Of a stretch of DNA of 64,000 bases, positions 53,400 through 63,228 are shown piece by piece (within the stretch, counting starts at the first letter, position 1; each line of letters begins with the position of its first letter). The translations under genes and the position numbers were made by a program. The notes below the pieces were generated by a model, which saw nothing but the letters and a program-made list of their open reading frames with translations, was not told the origin of the DNA and ran no database searches. Source of the DNA: Sepioteuthis lessoniana (lineage: Eukaryota > Mollusca > Cephalopoda > Myopsida > Loliginidae); contig OY757939.1 of the NCBI GenBank assembly GCA_963585895.1, forward strand, positions 57,544,601-57,608,600, in the 5' to 3' direction.

Positions 53400-53695
53400 T
53401 CACAGTTTAACAGCAGTCATTTGTTTACACATAGTTTGTAACTAATTGCATTTTTAAAAAGGTTTCACCTGATTTGTTTGCACACTAGTTTTGCTATATA
53501 ACCGTAATAATTCTATTTAACATAAGTCATTTGTTTGCAAACTGTTAAATAGTTCCAAGTATTGCTATGTATCACTAACAAAGCAATTAAACATCAACCA
53601 TTCGATTACACACAGTTAAATGATCAGACAGTTTTATTTGAAAATTCAATTCAGCATAAGCCATTTGTTTGCATACAGTTTTAATATTAAACAGT
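53400..53695 (+). repeat. Sat-70 array
   Basis: About four units: AGTCATTTGTTTACACATAG, AAGTCATTTGTTTGCAAACTG, GTTCCAAGTATTGCTATG. Confidence 0.85.
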
Positions 53696-53699
53696 TTTT

Positions 53700-54215
53700 T
53701 TTTACTCTTAGATTGGACCCTATTGTGTGCCAACCCTCCGGCAACGAAGGAATACTGCACATTTCCTAAGGCTCTTGGACTGGAGACTTGTCATCAAATT
53801 GTTTAGTGTCCTATCCAGGAAACTCATTAGCGGATGGGGTCTTACCTGTTTGCAGAGATGCTGTCGGTGTATTTTACTGGCTCAGCCGACTGGGCTGAAC
53901 CGACTCTAGTTTGATGCACAGTAGACAAAACCTAACACAAATAAAATAAAAGGGTTCTTTTTTTACTCTTAGATTGAATCCTATTGGGTGCCAACCCTCC
54001 GGCTCAGAGAGTACCTGAAAGCAATGGCAACGAAGGAATACTGCATATTTCCTAAAGCTCTTGGACCGGAGCCATGTCATCAAATTGTTTAGTGTCCTAT
54101 CTAGGACACTCATTAGGGGATGGGGTCTTACCTCTTTGCAGAGATGCTGTATTTTACAGGCTCAGCCGACTGTGCTGAATCGACTCTAGTTTGATGCACA
54201 AGAGACAAAACCTAA
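53700..54215 (-). repeat. Two repeat D units in tandem
   Basis: 53700-53935 and 53950-54215 are direct copies: TTTTTACTCTTAGATTGxAxCCTATT, TGCCAACCCTCCGGC, GATGGGGTCTTACCT, TAGTTTGATGCACA, GACAAAACCTAAxACAAATA. They also share the extra stretch after CTCAGCCGACTG that other repeat D copies lack, so this is a recent tandem duplication. Confidence 0.88.
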
Positions 54216-54645
54216 GACAAATAAAATATATGCGTGAAAATAATCACTTAAAATGGAAATGGCGACACTTTACTCATTGCATCTTGCAGACCAACTCAAT
54301 CACTAACTGCACAGCTAAAAAATGCTTTTCAAATTTACCGCAAATCTAATTGCAGAAACAAAAATGTTATTTGTTTACTTGGCTGCACATGCAACCAAAA
54401 AGCAATGGCCATTTTACTTTAGACTAATTAACCAAAGACAGAAAATCGTATCCATGGATCACTGGAAAGTAATACTTATTGATTAGAACATATCAACGTG
54501 ACAGAGTTCATGTATTTTAATCAAGAAGGTGCCATCCTCTCATTAAATGATAAGTCTAGTTCATGTAACTCGGTAGCAATATTTCTTCAACTGAAAGTTT
54601 TATAAACATACGCTTACATAAAGCACGTTGTTGATTGCATAGCTC
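54216..54645. other. Unassigned sequence
   Basis: No recognised element. A related phrase set (ATGGCxACTTTACT, GAAAGTAATA) recurs at 55545-55625, which suggests an undescribed dispersed repeat. Confidence 0.4.
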
Positions 54646-54649
54646 TCCT

Positions 54650-54995
54650 ATTGATTGGTTATCGATCCTATATTAAAATCAGATCTGTCTAAAAAAATAA
54701 AACGGGAATTATTCCAAGCTGTGACCGTGTTAGGACTATTGTGCGGTTGTATCATTTGGCCTCGAACGAAACAGCCGGAGAAAAAGCTAGATAGGAAATA
54801 AAAAAAAAACGCAAGGACGCTACGTGATGTATTGAACAAATGGCGGAATAGACACCGAACAAAACAGCAACTGGATGGCAACTTGCCGCACATCTCACCA
54901 ACCACCTAAGTAAGATGAGTTAGACATTCGAGACACTGCTAGCGAAGTAAAGACGAACTCATAAGCCACATTTCCCCCCATGGACTCCAATATAT
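54650..54995 (+). mobile_element. LINE-X 3' fragment, old
   Basis: ATCAGATCTGTCTAAAAAAATAAAACG through GAGAAAAAGCTAGATAGGAA, TGTATTGAACAAATGGCGG and GACGAACTCATAAGCCAC follow LINE-X order with heavy divergence and no open frame. Confidence 0.78.
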
Positions 54996-55001
54996 AAACA
55001 C

Positions 55002-55157
55002 ACCAGCTATGGGTAAATAGCAGGACAGACTAGGTTCTTCAGCCTTGATGAGGTAACTACTCTAGGAGAAGGAAAACTCTGAATTCAAACCTGTTAAACT
55101 TCGCTAAAAATTGACCTTGTGTCGTATCCTGCCCGAGCGGAGGGGTTGGTAAATAGA
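55002..55157 (+). mobile_element. SINE-A, 5'-truncated
   Basis: Starts at the CCAGCTATGGGTAAATAG core, directly after the LINE-X fragment, and runs to GGGGTTGGTAAATA. Confidence 0.88.
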
Positions 55158-55275
55158 ATAAATATACCAGTGTCAGCGGAGAAGCAAAAAACTTACATTT
55201 ATCTGCTCTGTAGGGCCACTGGATGCCGTCTAAAGGACTTCTCAGGAGTGACGACCGATAGGGTGGGATAGTTGG

Positions 55276-55288
55276 AGAGAGAGAAAGA

Positions 55289-55351
<63 letters not shown>

Positions 55352-55387
55352 TCAAATGAATTCGTGCAGTCTGTACCTTGTTGTTGT

Positions 55388-55424
<37 letters not shown>

Positions 55425-55428
55425 ATAT
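55276..55428. repeat. GA, TG and (GAT)n microsatellites
   Basis: TG at 55289-55310, GA at 55311-55348 and (GAT)n at 55389-55425. Confidence 0.95.
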
Positions 55429-55674
55429 ACCCAATCGGTATGTGTTTACAAACTAAAAAAGAGAAAAGAAAACTTTAGAAATTTGCCATGAATCTAACAG
55501 TAGAATCAAAATATAATTTATTTACCGGAATGTATACGCTGCCAAAAACAAGACATTGGAAAGTAATAATGGCCACTTTACTTTAGACACAAAATTAAAT
55601 CTATGGATGACATCAAAATAACTTTTGTTGAACATTTCCACCGAAACTGTGATGATTTTATATTTTTTCGGTTT

Positions 55675-56068
55675 CGTTTGATTTTATGGCATAGCAACCA
55701 TTGTAGGTTATTTAATGCCGAATGTTCTTTATACATATTAAATGCATATGATTTGATTTGGTTTTGTTGGGTTAGTTTTGTGGCATATCAATTAGTGTAG
55801 GTTATGTAATGCCAAATCATCTTTTTACATATTGAATATATATGATTTTGTTTGGTTTGGTTTTATGGCATATCAACCATTATAGGTTATTTAATGCCAA
55901 ATTCTCTTTATACATATTATCTATAAATGATTTGGTTTGGTTTTATGGCATAACGGTCAATATATGTTATTTAATAGTAAATCCTATTTGTACATATATA
56001 TTAGATATGTATGGTTTGGTTTAGTTTTATGGCATATCACCTATTGTCGGTTATTTAATTATATTTAC
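55675..56068 (-). repeat. Sat-B array
   Basis: Five units of about 75-90 bp with TTTTATGGCATAxC, GGTTATTTAATGCC and a TACATATTxAATATATATGA linker. Confidence 0.92.
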
Positions 56069-57037
56069 TAACCCCTCCGCTCGGGCAGGATATGACACAA
56101 GGTCAATTTTTAAGTGGAGTTTAACAGGTTTGAATTCAGAGTTTTCCTTCTCCTAGAGGGACCCAGTGTTATATTTTGACCTTCGACCCGTCCCAAATGC
56201 CATTCAAGGTGATGCACCGGAAGGAAGTGACACATTACAATGGCAGTTAGGAGAGGAAATCGCATGGGCGGAAATTGGCTAACAAAATGGTACAAGCTAA
56301 AAAATCCCATGATACTCTCATAGACTGACGCACCGGAAGAGAGTGACCTCTGAACAGCATTTCCGCTTGATGACGATTAAACATGCGATTTCAAAGATCG
56401 GCTGGGCGAGTTGACGTTGAACTATTATATAGCTCAGTCAAGACAGAAGTCAAGTGCCAGTTGAGTTGAGTTCGAGTTCCAGTGGAGACGGGAGGTGGTA
56501 GGGAAAGCCACACCAGGCCGAAGGGGCTTGGGGCCCTGATGAATTGGGCTCCACAGAAATTGCTGATAAGATGCAGTAAAGAAAGCCAGCACCCAGCAGA
56601 GTCGACCCCAGGGTTCCGGTTGGGCATCAGAAGAACAAGAAAGACACAACGTTGCCGGCCATAACTTTGGGGTCAAAATATTTCAGTTATGTTCGGTCTC
56701 CATCTCCCTCTCACAGTAAAATCCCACACAACCTTTTCGAACCCTTGCAATAAAGCGAGAGGTAAATATATTTTGTTAAAGAAGTCGTCCTGCGTCTGTT
56801 ATTCATTGCGTAGGTATGTATCCAGCATATATATGTATATTTCTGCACGAATCAGCAGATGGCAATACAACATCAGTCTGCCCTACTATTTACCCATAGC
56901 TGGAGGGAGAATAATTGGATTCATACATTTCCAAAGGGTATTAGTGCTATGTGAAATGCAATCAGTCTCGTGCAGGATTTGAACTCGTGTCGCCGTGTCC
57001 ATTTCCTACGACGATAACCATTACACCACGGGCACCT
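56069..57037 (-). mobile_element. SINE-A interrupted by a solo LTR-1
   Basis: The SINE-A 3' part is 56069-56158 and the 5' part 56873-57037 (ending CCACGGGCACC). About 25-30 bp of SINE next to the insertion is missing on the left side. Confidence 0.88.
56167..56872 (+). mobile_element. Solo LTR-1 inside SINE-A
   Basis: 706 bp, TGTTATATTTTGACC to ATACAACA. The flanks CCAG (56163-56166) and TCAG (56873-56876) give a 4-bp duplication with one change. TATATAGCTCAGTCAAG near 56427 and AATAAAGCGAGAGG near 56748 are the promoter-like and polyadenylation elements. No internal retroelement sequence. Confidence 0.88.
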
Positions 57038-57039
57038 TG

Positions 57040-57215
57040 TCGGTTATTTTATGCCAAATCCTCTTTATACATATTGAATATATATGATTTGGTTTGGTTG
57101 ATTTTTAATATACATCAATCATTGTTGGCCATTTAATGCCAAACCCGCTTTAAATATATACATTAAATATTCAAGATTTGGTTTGGTTGGGTTTTATGGC
57201 CTATCAACCATTTTT
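57040..57215 (-). repeat. Sat-B array
   Basis: Two to three units with TTTAATGCCAAACCC and GGGTTTTATGGCCTATCAACC. Confidence 0.85.
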
Positions 57216-57289
57216 ATAAATATATCAAATTTATATATGATTTTCTAAACTCATTTTCTTCATAGAATATTTAAATGAGCGTGTGCTCA

Positions 57290-57350
57290 TTTTTTGGGAA
57301 ATAAATGGCTTCAAGTATTTTTATCCAACACGAACAATTCCATTTACATT
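57290..57350 (+). repeat. Sat-70 unit
   Basis: AATGGCTTCAAGTATTTTTATCC and AACAATTCCATTT. Confidence 0.65.
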
Positions 57351-57352
57351 CA

Positions 57353-57947
57353 ATCATCATCATGTCGTGCTGCTAGCACGGATATCCCTGTCCCTCTCTT
57401 GCCACTTCTCCCTATCATTCATCGCCTCTGGCAGGTCTTCACGGCTACATCCCGTATCCTCACATAGCTGCAGTATGTATGTTCGAGCTGGTCGTCCTGC
57501 TTTTGCTTGGCCATATGCAGGGGTTCATAGGAGTACATCACTTATGAACTCGTCCTTGCTTCTCCAGCAGTGTCCTGCATGTCTGGTTCGTCTAGCTTGG
57601 ATAGAGGTGGGAGGCAGGTGGTGGGAGGCAGGTGGCCTATAGTTGGTGCCTTGTAGGGTGTTGCTTCCAGGACTTTTTCAATATTGCTCGCAGCATTCTT
57701 GTGTAATTGCCGTCCAGTTTCTTCTCCAGCCGTTTAGTTAGCGTACAAGTAGTGCATCCATATAGCAGTATCGACACGACCGCTGCCTGGAAGAAACTGC
57801 GTTTTATTTTATCGGTCAGTTTTGATTTCCATATGATCGATTGCCTATCGATAGCTGTCCATGCCTTTGTTAGATGTGTGCCGATGTCTTTTTCGGTTGA
57901 TGAGACGCTGCTTCCTAGGTAGGTGAATTTGTATACTAGTTTGCACA
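57353..57947 (-). mobile_element. LINE-X 3' fragment
   Basis: About 595 bp on the minus strand from KLVYKFTYLGSSVSSTEKDI (near 57940) through SFFQAAVVSILLYGCTT, KRLEKKLDGNYTRMLRAIL, with a damaged LPP-ITKTIQ stretch near 57605-57640 (a partial GTGGGAGGCAG repeat), to a short (GAT)n end. 103 codons remain open at 57637-57948. Confidence 0.92.
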
Positions 57948-58198
57948 CAATTGAATGTTTTTAAGAGTTGCAATCTAACCCCAATAATTCTATTCAACAT
58001 TTGTTTGCAAAGAATGAAATGGTTACAAGCATTGCTATTTAACACTTATTCTAATCATAACTATTCATTCATTTGCACACAATCAAATAGTTACAAGTAT
58101 TACATATAACAATAATTCAGTTTAGGCAAACAGTTAAAGAGTTTCAAGTATTACTAATAAGCACTAATAATTCTCCTCAACATTACTTATTCATTTAC
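57948..58198 (+). repeat. Sat-70 array
   Basis: Four units: TTTGCACACAATTGAATG, AATAATTCTATTCAACAT, TTTGCACACAATCAAATAG. Confidence 0.88.
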
Positions 58199-58201
58199 AT
58201 A

Positions 58202-59415
58202 AGCGGCCCCTGGACAAAATAACGGAAACACCCAGAATCTTACTATCATAATTTTGAAATTTCGATAAAACCATCAAACGTTTGTCATTTCTTTTTTTTT
58301 TTCATATATACTTAATTTTTCTCGTCTTATTTTTCAAAAGTTGTTGTCTTTTTTACAGATAGTAGTAGAAAAAATTAATCCATATTCATTAAGATAGCCG
58401 ATCTATTAGACTTTAAAGAGGTCAAATTATTGGTGCTCGTATAGAAAGCGCTGGTGTAGAAAAGAGTACTGTCTCAAAAGTAATGACATTTGAGAAAGAA
58501 GGAAAAAACCTCCATACTGAAGAAAAACTCTGGGAAAAAAGCGAAAGATGTCTGATTGGGACCGTCGAACCCTTGTTATATTCTCATGTGCCGTATCATA
58601 ACGACACAATAATTAAACAGACGCAGGAAGACTTCTTTAGAAAAATATATACCTCTCACTTTATTTGTAAGGGTACAAAAGGGTTACTCAAGGTTTGCGT
58701 GTGAGAGGGAGCTGGACACCGAACAGAAACTGTAATATTTTGGCCCCATTATTATGACCGTCAACGTTGTGTCTGTCTTGTTCTCCTGATGCTGGGGTCC
58801 ACTCTACTGGGTGCTGGCTTTCTTTACTGCATCTTATCAGCATCTTCTCTTGATCCCAACTCATCAGGGCCCCAAGCCCCTTTGGTCTGGTGTGGCTTTC
58901 CCTACCATACTCGTCTCCAACTCTACTGCAACTGCCCTTGACTTCCGTCTTGTCTGCGTTATATAATAATTCAACGCCCACACGATCGCCCACTCGATCT
59001 TTGAAATCGAATGTTTAATCGTCATCAAGCGGAAATAACTGTCATGCAGTTCACAGGTCACTCTCTTCCGGTGCATCAGTCTATGAGTGTACGATGGGAA
59101 TTTTTTAGCTCGTCCCATTTCATCAGCCAATTTCCGCCCACGTGATTTCCTCTCATTAGAATGTGTCACCTCCTTCCGGTGCATCACCTTGGAATGGCAT
59201 CACCTTGGAATGACATTTTTGGCCGGGTCAAAAGGTCAAAATAAAACACCCTTATGCGAATTGTTAGGAAGGAGCAACTAGAAAACTGCTATGAAAATTA
59301 CAGCAGAGCTTAATGACATTCTTAAGAACACAGTTTCCTGAAAAACTGTTCGAAGGAAGCTGAATGAAGCCGAATTTTACGGGAGAACTGCAATCAGAAA
59401 ACCATATTGAAATAA
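58202..59415 (+). mobile_element. Tc1-like transposon fragment, split by solo LTR-1
   Basis: Left end AGCGGCCCCTGGACAAAATA after TA (58200-58201). Transposase N-terminal traces GARIESAGVEKSTVSKVMTF near 58440-58490 fit the helix-turn-helix domain of Tc1 transposases. The element resumes after the LTR at 59253 with a RIVRKEQLEN-like segment. The catalytic half and the right terminal repeat are missing; LINE-X begins at 59417. Non-coding remnant. Confidence 0.75.
58574..59248 (-). mobile_element. Solo LTR-1 inside the Tc1-like element
   Basis: 675 bp. The flanks CCCT (58570-58573) and CCCT (59249-59252) are an exact 4-bp target-site duplication. On the minus strand it runs TGTTTTATTTTGACC to ATATAACA. 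A tandem CACCTTGGAATGGCAT stutter lies near 59190-59215. Confidence 0.9.
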
Positions 59416-59416
59416 A

Positions 59417-59845
59417 TTTCTCTCTCGCCACCCCTCCCTATCGTCCATCGCTTTTGGCTGGTCCTCAGGGCTACATCCCGTATCTACACAGAGCTGTGGC
59501 ATGTAGGTTCGAGCTGTTCACTGTGGCCTTGCTCGGCCATGTGTAGGGGTTCAAAAGAGTACATCACTTATGAGCTCGTTCCTACTTCTCCAGGAGTGTC
59601 TTGCATGTCTGGTTCGTCTAATTTTGATAGTTTTCGTGATGGGTGGTAGGTGGCCGTATAGCAGCTACTTTGTGGTTTGCTGCCTCCATGATTTGTTCAA
59701 TATTGCTCGCAGTATTCTTGTGTAGTTGTCGTCAAGCTTTTTCTCCATCCGTTTAGTTAGCGTCCATACAGTGCATCCATATAGCAGTATCGACACGACC
59801 GGTGCTTTGGAGAATCTGCGTATCTTTTTATCGGTCTGTGTCTCA
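59417..59845 (-). mobile_element. LINE-X 3' fragment
   Basis: Minus strand: DRKIRRFSKAPVVSILLYGC-like (near 59800), RMEKKLDDNYTRILRAILNKS-like, then the CEDTGCSPEDQPKAMDDREG-like C-terminus. The (TGA)n end is lost. Confidence 0.88.
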
Positions 59846-59877
59846 TTAACCGAGACTCAACTGACCGATAAAACAAA

Positions 59878-60170
59878 TATATAGTTTCAAGTAACTATTT
59901 CTGTTCACTAATAGTCATATATTTTTACTCGGTTATACCGTTTCAAATAAGTAATAATAATCCTTATTATGGCTATATAGTTTCAAGTAACTATTTTTAT
60001 CTAATAATAATCATCTTGAAAAAAGTCATATCGTTTCAAATAAGTAATAATAATTCTTATTAAATGACAATATAGTTTCAAGTAACAATTTTTATTTAAT
60101 AATAATCATCTCTTTGCATTCAGTTATGTGATTTCAAATAACTAATTATAATAAAAATTCATAGTAAACT
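59878..60170 (+). repeat. Sat-70 variant array
   Basis: Four units: TATAGTTTCAAGTAACTATTT, AATAATAATCATCT, TCAAATAAGTAATAATAAT. Confidence 0.85.
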
Positions 60171-60174
60171 ATAA

Positions 60175-60532
60175 TTGCTAAGAATGTTGCGAGCAATATT
60201 GAACAAGTCCTGGAGGCAACACCCCACAAAGCACAAACTATACGGCCACCTGCCTCCCATCACGAAAACTATTCAAGTTAGACGAACCAGACATGCAGGA
60301 CACTGCTGGAGAAGCAGGAACGAACTCATAAGTGATGTACTCTTGTGGACCCCCACACATGGCCGTGCAAAAGCAGGACGACCAGCACAAACATACATTC
60401 AGCAACTATGTGAGGATACGGGATGTTGTACAGAAGACCTTCCTGAGGCGTTGAACGATAGGGAAAAGTGGCGAGAGAGGGTCAGGGATATCCGTGCTAC
60501 CAGCACGCCATGATGATGATGATGATGATGAA
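60175..60532 (+). mobile_element. LINE-X 3' fragment with an open C-terminus
   Basis: Starts within MLRAILNKSWRQHPTKHKL and stays open for 112 codons through LPPITKTIQVRRTRHAGHC, RAKAGRPAQTYIQQLCEDTG and REKWRERVRDIRATS, followed by a stop inside the (TGA)n tail. The C-terminal RRTRHAGHC / GRPxxTY arrangement resembles the end of RTE-type LINE proteins. Confidence 0.93.
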
Positions 60533-60640
60533 CTGTTCTTAATACCAATAATTGGCACACAACTATATGGTATGAAGTATTCCTATCTGATACAAATAAT
60601 TTGCAAATAAATCTATTTGGCATATTTATGAGACTAAATT
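60533..60640. repeat. Sat-70-like units
   Basis: ACACAACTATATGGTATGAAG and ATACAAATAATTTGCAAATAA. Confidence 0.6.
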
Positions 60641-60649
60641 ATAAGCCTC

Positions 60650-60671
60650 GATGACGAGGCGTAATTATGAT
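60650..60671. other. Short perfect hairpin
   Basis: GCCTCG-ATGA-CGAGGC forms a 6-bp stem with a 4-base loop. No family context. Confidence 0.4.
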
Positions 60672-60687
60672 TCAGTTTGGCTTCCTT

Positions 60688-60905
60688 TTTTAATGGCATA
60701 TCAACCTTCATGGGTTATGTAATACCAAAAGCCATCCTTGTAGATGAAGGATAGTGGTACTATCTAACCCATTGTTGAGAGGATTAGAGAGTTTATATCC
60801 TTCCCAAGGATATTTGTCTGAAAGTGAACGTAATAGCGCAACTGAAGATCGAACTCGCCAGCAGCGAATTTGCAGTCAAGCATGTCAGTCACAACACTAC
60901 GGTTA
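60688..60905 (-). mobile_element. SINE-B
   Basis: Minus strand: TTAATGGCATATCAACCTTC tail, TAACCCATTGTTGAGAGG, CCTTCCCAAGGATATTTGTC core, GATCGAACTCGCCAGCAGCG B-box region and a GTCACAACACTACGG head. Confidence 0.88.
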
Positions 60906-60944
60906 TTTTTGCCCCCACACCATTAAAAAGTTACTTGAAACCAT

Positions 60945-61105
60945 ACAAATTATTGATATAAGATATATATTTATGATAACATATAAGTTCTATATATTGC
61001 TGATATCATATAATTGGATATATTCATGAGATCATGTTACTGTATATATGCATGTTACCATGTAACCATACAAAAAAGTTACTTGAAACCCCACTCCATT
61101 AAAAA
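60945..61105 (+). repeat. About 150-bp tandem unit, first copy
   Basis: ATTGATATAAGATATATATTT, GCTGATATCATATAATTG, TGCATGTTACCATGTAACCAT and CCCCACTCCATTAAAAAGTT recur at 61850-62000 and, in part, at 62005-62150. Confidence 0.85.
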
Positions 61106-61107
61106 GT

Positions 61108-61860
61108 TACTTGGCGACACGAGTTCAAATCCTGGACGAGACTGACTGTATTTCACATTGCACTAATACCCTTGGAAAAGGTATGAATCCAATTATTCTC
61201 CCTCCAGCTATGGGTAAATCGTAGGACAGACTGGTTCTTCAGCCTTGGTGAGGCAACTAGTCAAGAAGGAAAATTCTGAATTTAAACCTGTTAAACTCCG
61301 CTTAAAAATTGACCTTGTGTCATAACTTGCCTGAGCGGAGGGTTCGTTAAATATGGATATTAGTTAGGTTTAGCACAAGGCCAGAGGCATAAGAAAGCCA
61401 AATAACTACCAAACAACGAATCTTCTCGTCTAGCTCTCTAACCATTACACCTTCCCAGGCGCCTGCTTTGAGATTACAATAAAACACATTCAATAGAATG
61501 TATATGTTATATTTTTAAGTCTTAGGAAAAGGCTCAGTGCTTTAAAAAAACAGAAAGAAACACTGTAAGTTTGAAAGTTTGTTTTTTTTTAATTCGAGGC
61601 TTGATTTTGTGAACGTTTGCCATAAATGACTTGCACTAAAGAAATGTATTTTTTTAAGATAAGACTACAATAGAAAGAAAGAAAGAAAGAAAGGAAGAAA
61701 GGAAGAAAGAAAGAAACTGCCAGAAATGACAGACAAAGAAGAAAAGGAAAAAAAACAATAATAAGAAAAAAAACAGATGCGAATGAAAGAAAAGAAGGCC
61801 AGAGAAAGAAAAAAAGAAAAGAAAAAAAAAGAGAGGGAAGAAAAGATAGATAAGATATAT
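61108..61860 (+). repeat. Segmental duplication, copy 1 (SINE-A plus flank)
   Basis: A 5'-truncated SINE-A (61108-61353) continues into GGTTTAGCACAAGGCCAGAG, CTACCAAACAACGAATCTTC, GGCGCCTGCTTTGAGATTAC, CACTAAAGAAATGTxTTTTT and a GAAAG-rich tract. The same order occurs at about 62968-63740. Long frames in the purine tract are artefacts. Confidence 0.92.
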
Positions 61861-62170
61861 ATTTACGATAACATATAACTATATACATTCCTGATATCAT
61901 ATAATTGTATATATTCATGATATCATGTTACTGTATATATGCATGTTACCATGTAACCATATAAAAAAAATACTTGAAACCCCACTCCATTAAAAAGTTA
62001 CTTGAAACCGTGCAAATTATTTATATAAGATATATATATATGATAACATATGACTATATACATTCCTGATATCATATAATTGTATATAATCATTATATCA
62101 TGCTACTGTATATATGCATGTGACCATGAAATTGTATGTATTCATGATATATAACTGTGCAAAAAACTCT
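61850..62170 (+). repeat. About 150-bp tandem units, copies 2 and 3
   Basis: Two adjacent units, 61850-62004 and 62005-62150, homologous to 60945-61105. The first unit is separated from them by the segmental duplication. Confidence 0.85.
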
Positions 62171-62357
62171 GACGAAACAAATACACAAAAAATGTAAATA
62201 TAGATGTACGATGCAGTCAATTCTCTTGGTTCTAGGAAAAGAATTACTCCAGACGAGATGAGATGCCGTTAAAATAAGACAATCAATTGACGGGAGTGTA
62301 CAACAAAAAATCAACAAAGCACTTATCTTAGGTTAGGTGTGGCACAGGGATAGAAAA

Positions 62358-62838
62358 TGTATTTACCCAATCCTGGGTAGAATGTGACTCGAGGTCCTTT
62401 TAAAGCAGCATTTAACAGTTTTGAAATCAGACCAGGAGACCCGAGTTCAATCCCAGATCGAGTCATACCAAAGACTCAAAAATGGTACTTGATGCCTTCT
62501 TGCTTAACACTCAACATTATAAGATACGGATCAAGGGTAAAGTGGAGCAATCCTGGGAAAGGAGCAGCGCCCTCCCCTACACCTTGGTGTAGTAGCTATT
62601 GAAAAGGGAGCCTTCGGGTCACCCTCGACGAAGGACGCCAACTTTACTTTTATACCGGTTACCATTCCAAAGTGGAAGAACTCATTTTACCATAATATTT
62701 GCCCACAACTGATTGGAGAACAGTTGGACACATACCGTTTCCAAATGTATTAGCGCTATGTGAAATATAAACAGCCTTGTCCAGGTTTGAACTCGGGGCG
62801 CCGTGTCCATTTCCAATAACGGTAATCATTACTCCTCA
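62358..62838 (-). mobile_element. Old SINE-A split by SINE-C
   Basis: Minus strand SINE-A parts at 62358-62432 (GACTCGAGGTCCTTTTAAAG...TTTGAAATCAG) and 62650-62838 (GCCCACAACTGATTGGAGA, ACCGTTTCCAAATGTATTAG, CGCCGTGTCCATTTCCAATA). They are diverged from young copies. The SINE-C lies between them. Confidence 0.78.
62434..62648 (+). mobile_element. SINE-C, 5'-truncated
   Basis: Starts in the anticodon-like region (CCAGGAGACCCGAGTTCAAT), keeps the B box and the full 3' part to GCCAACTTTAC. The A box is missing. Confidence 0.85.
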
Positions 62839-62938
62839 AGAGATAAAAGTATGGAGCACTTAGAGAGAATTTAACTTGGTGAGAATGAGCACCATGAGAA
62901 GAGCCAAGTTGTCATTAACAAAACTGATATTAGTTAAG

Positions 62939-63228
62939 GAGGTGCCCGTGGTGTAATGGTTATCGTCGTACGAAATAGACACGGCGACACGAGTTCAAAA
63001 CCTGGACGAGACTGCCTGTATTTCACATAGCACTAATATCCTTGGGAAAGGTATGAATCAAATTATTCTCCCTCCAGCTATGGGTAAAATAGTAGGACAG
63101 ACTGGTTCTTCAGCTTTGGTGAGGCACCTAGTCTAGGAGAAGGAAAACTCTAAATTCAAACCTGTTAAACTACGCTTAAAAATTGACCTTGTGTCATATC
63201 CTACCCGAGCGGAGAGGTCGGTAAATAT
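62939..63228 (+). mobile_element. SINE-A in segmental duplication copy 2
   Basis: Full length, GGAGGTGCCCGTGGTGTAATG to GTCGGTAAATATGG. From GGCGACACGAG on it is part of the duplicated segment; its head is absent from copy 1. Confidence 0.93.

Noticed and set aside
55389-55425. (GAT)n tract as a LINE-X 3' end
   Set aside because: No LINE-X C-terminal sequence is next to it on either strand, so it is treated as a plain microsatellite.
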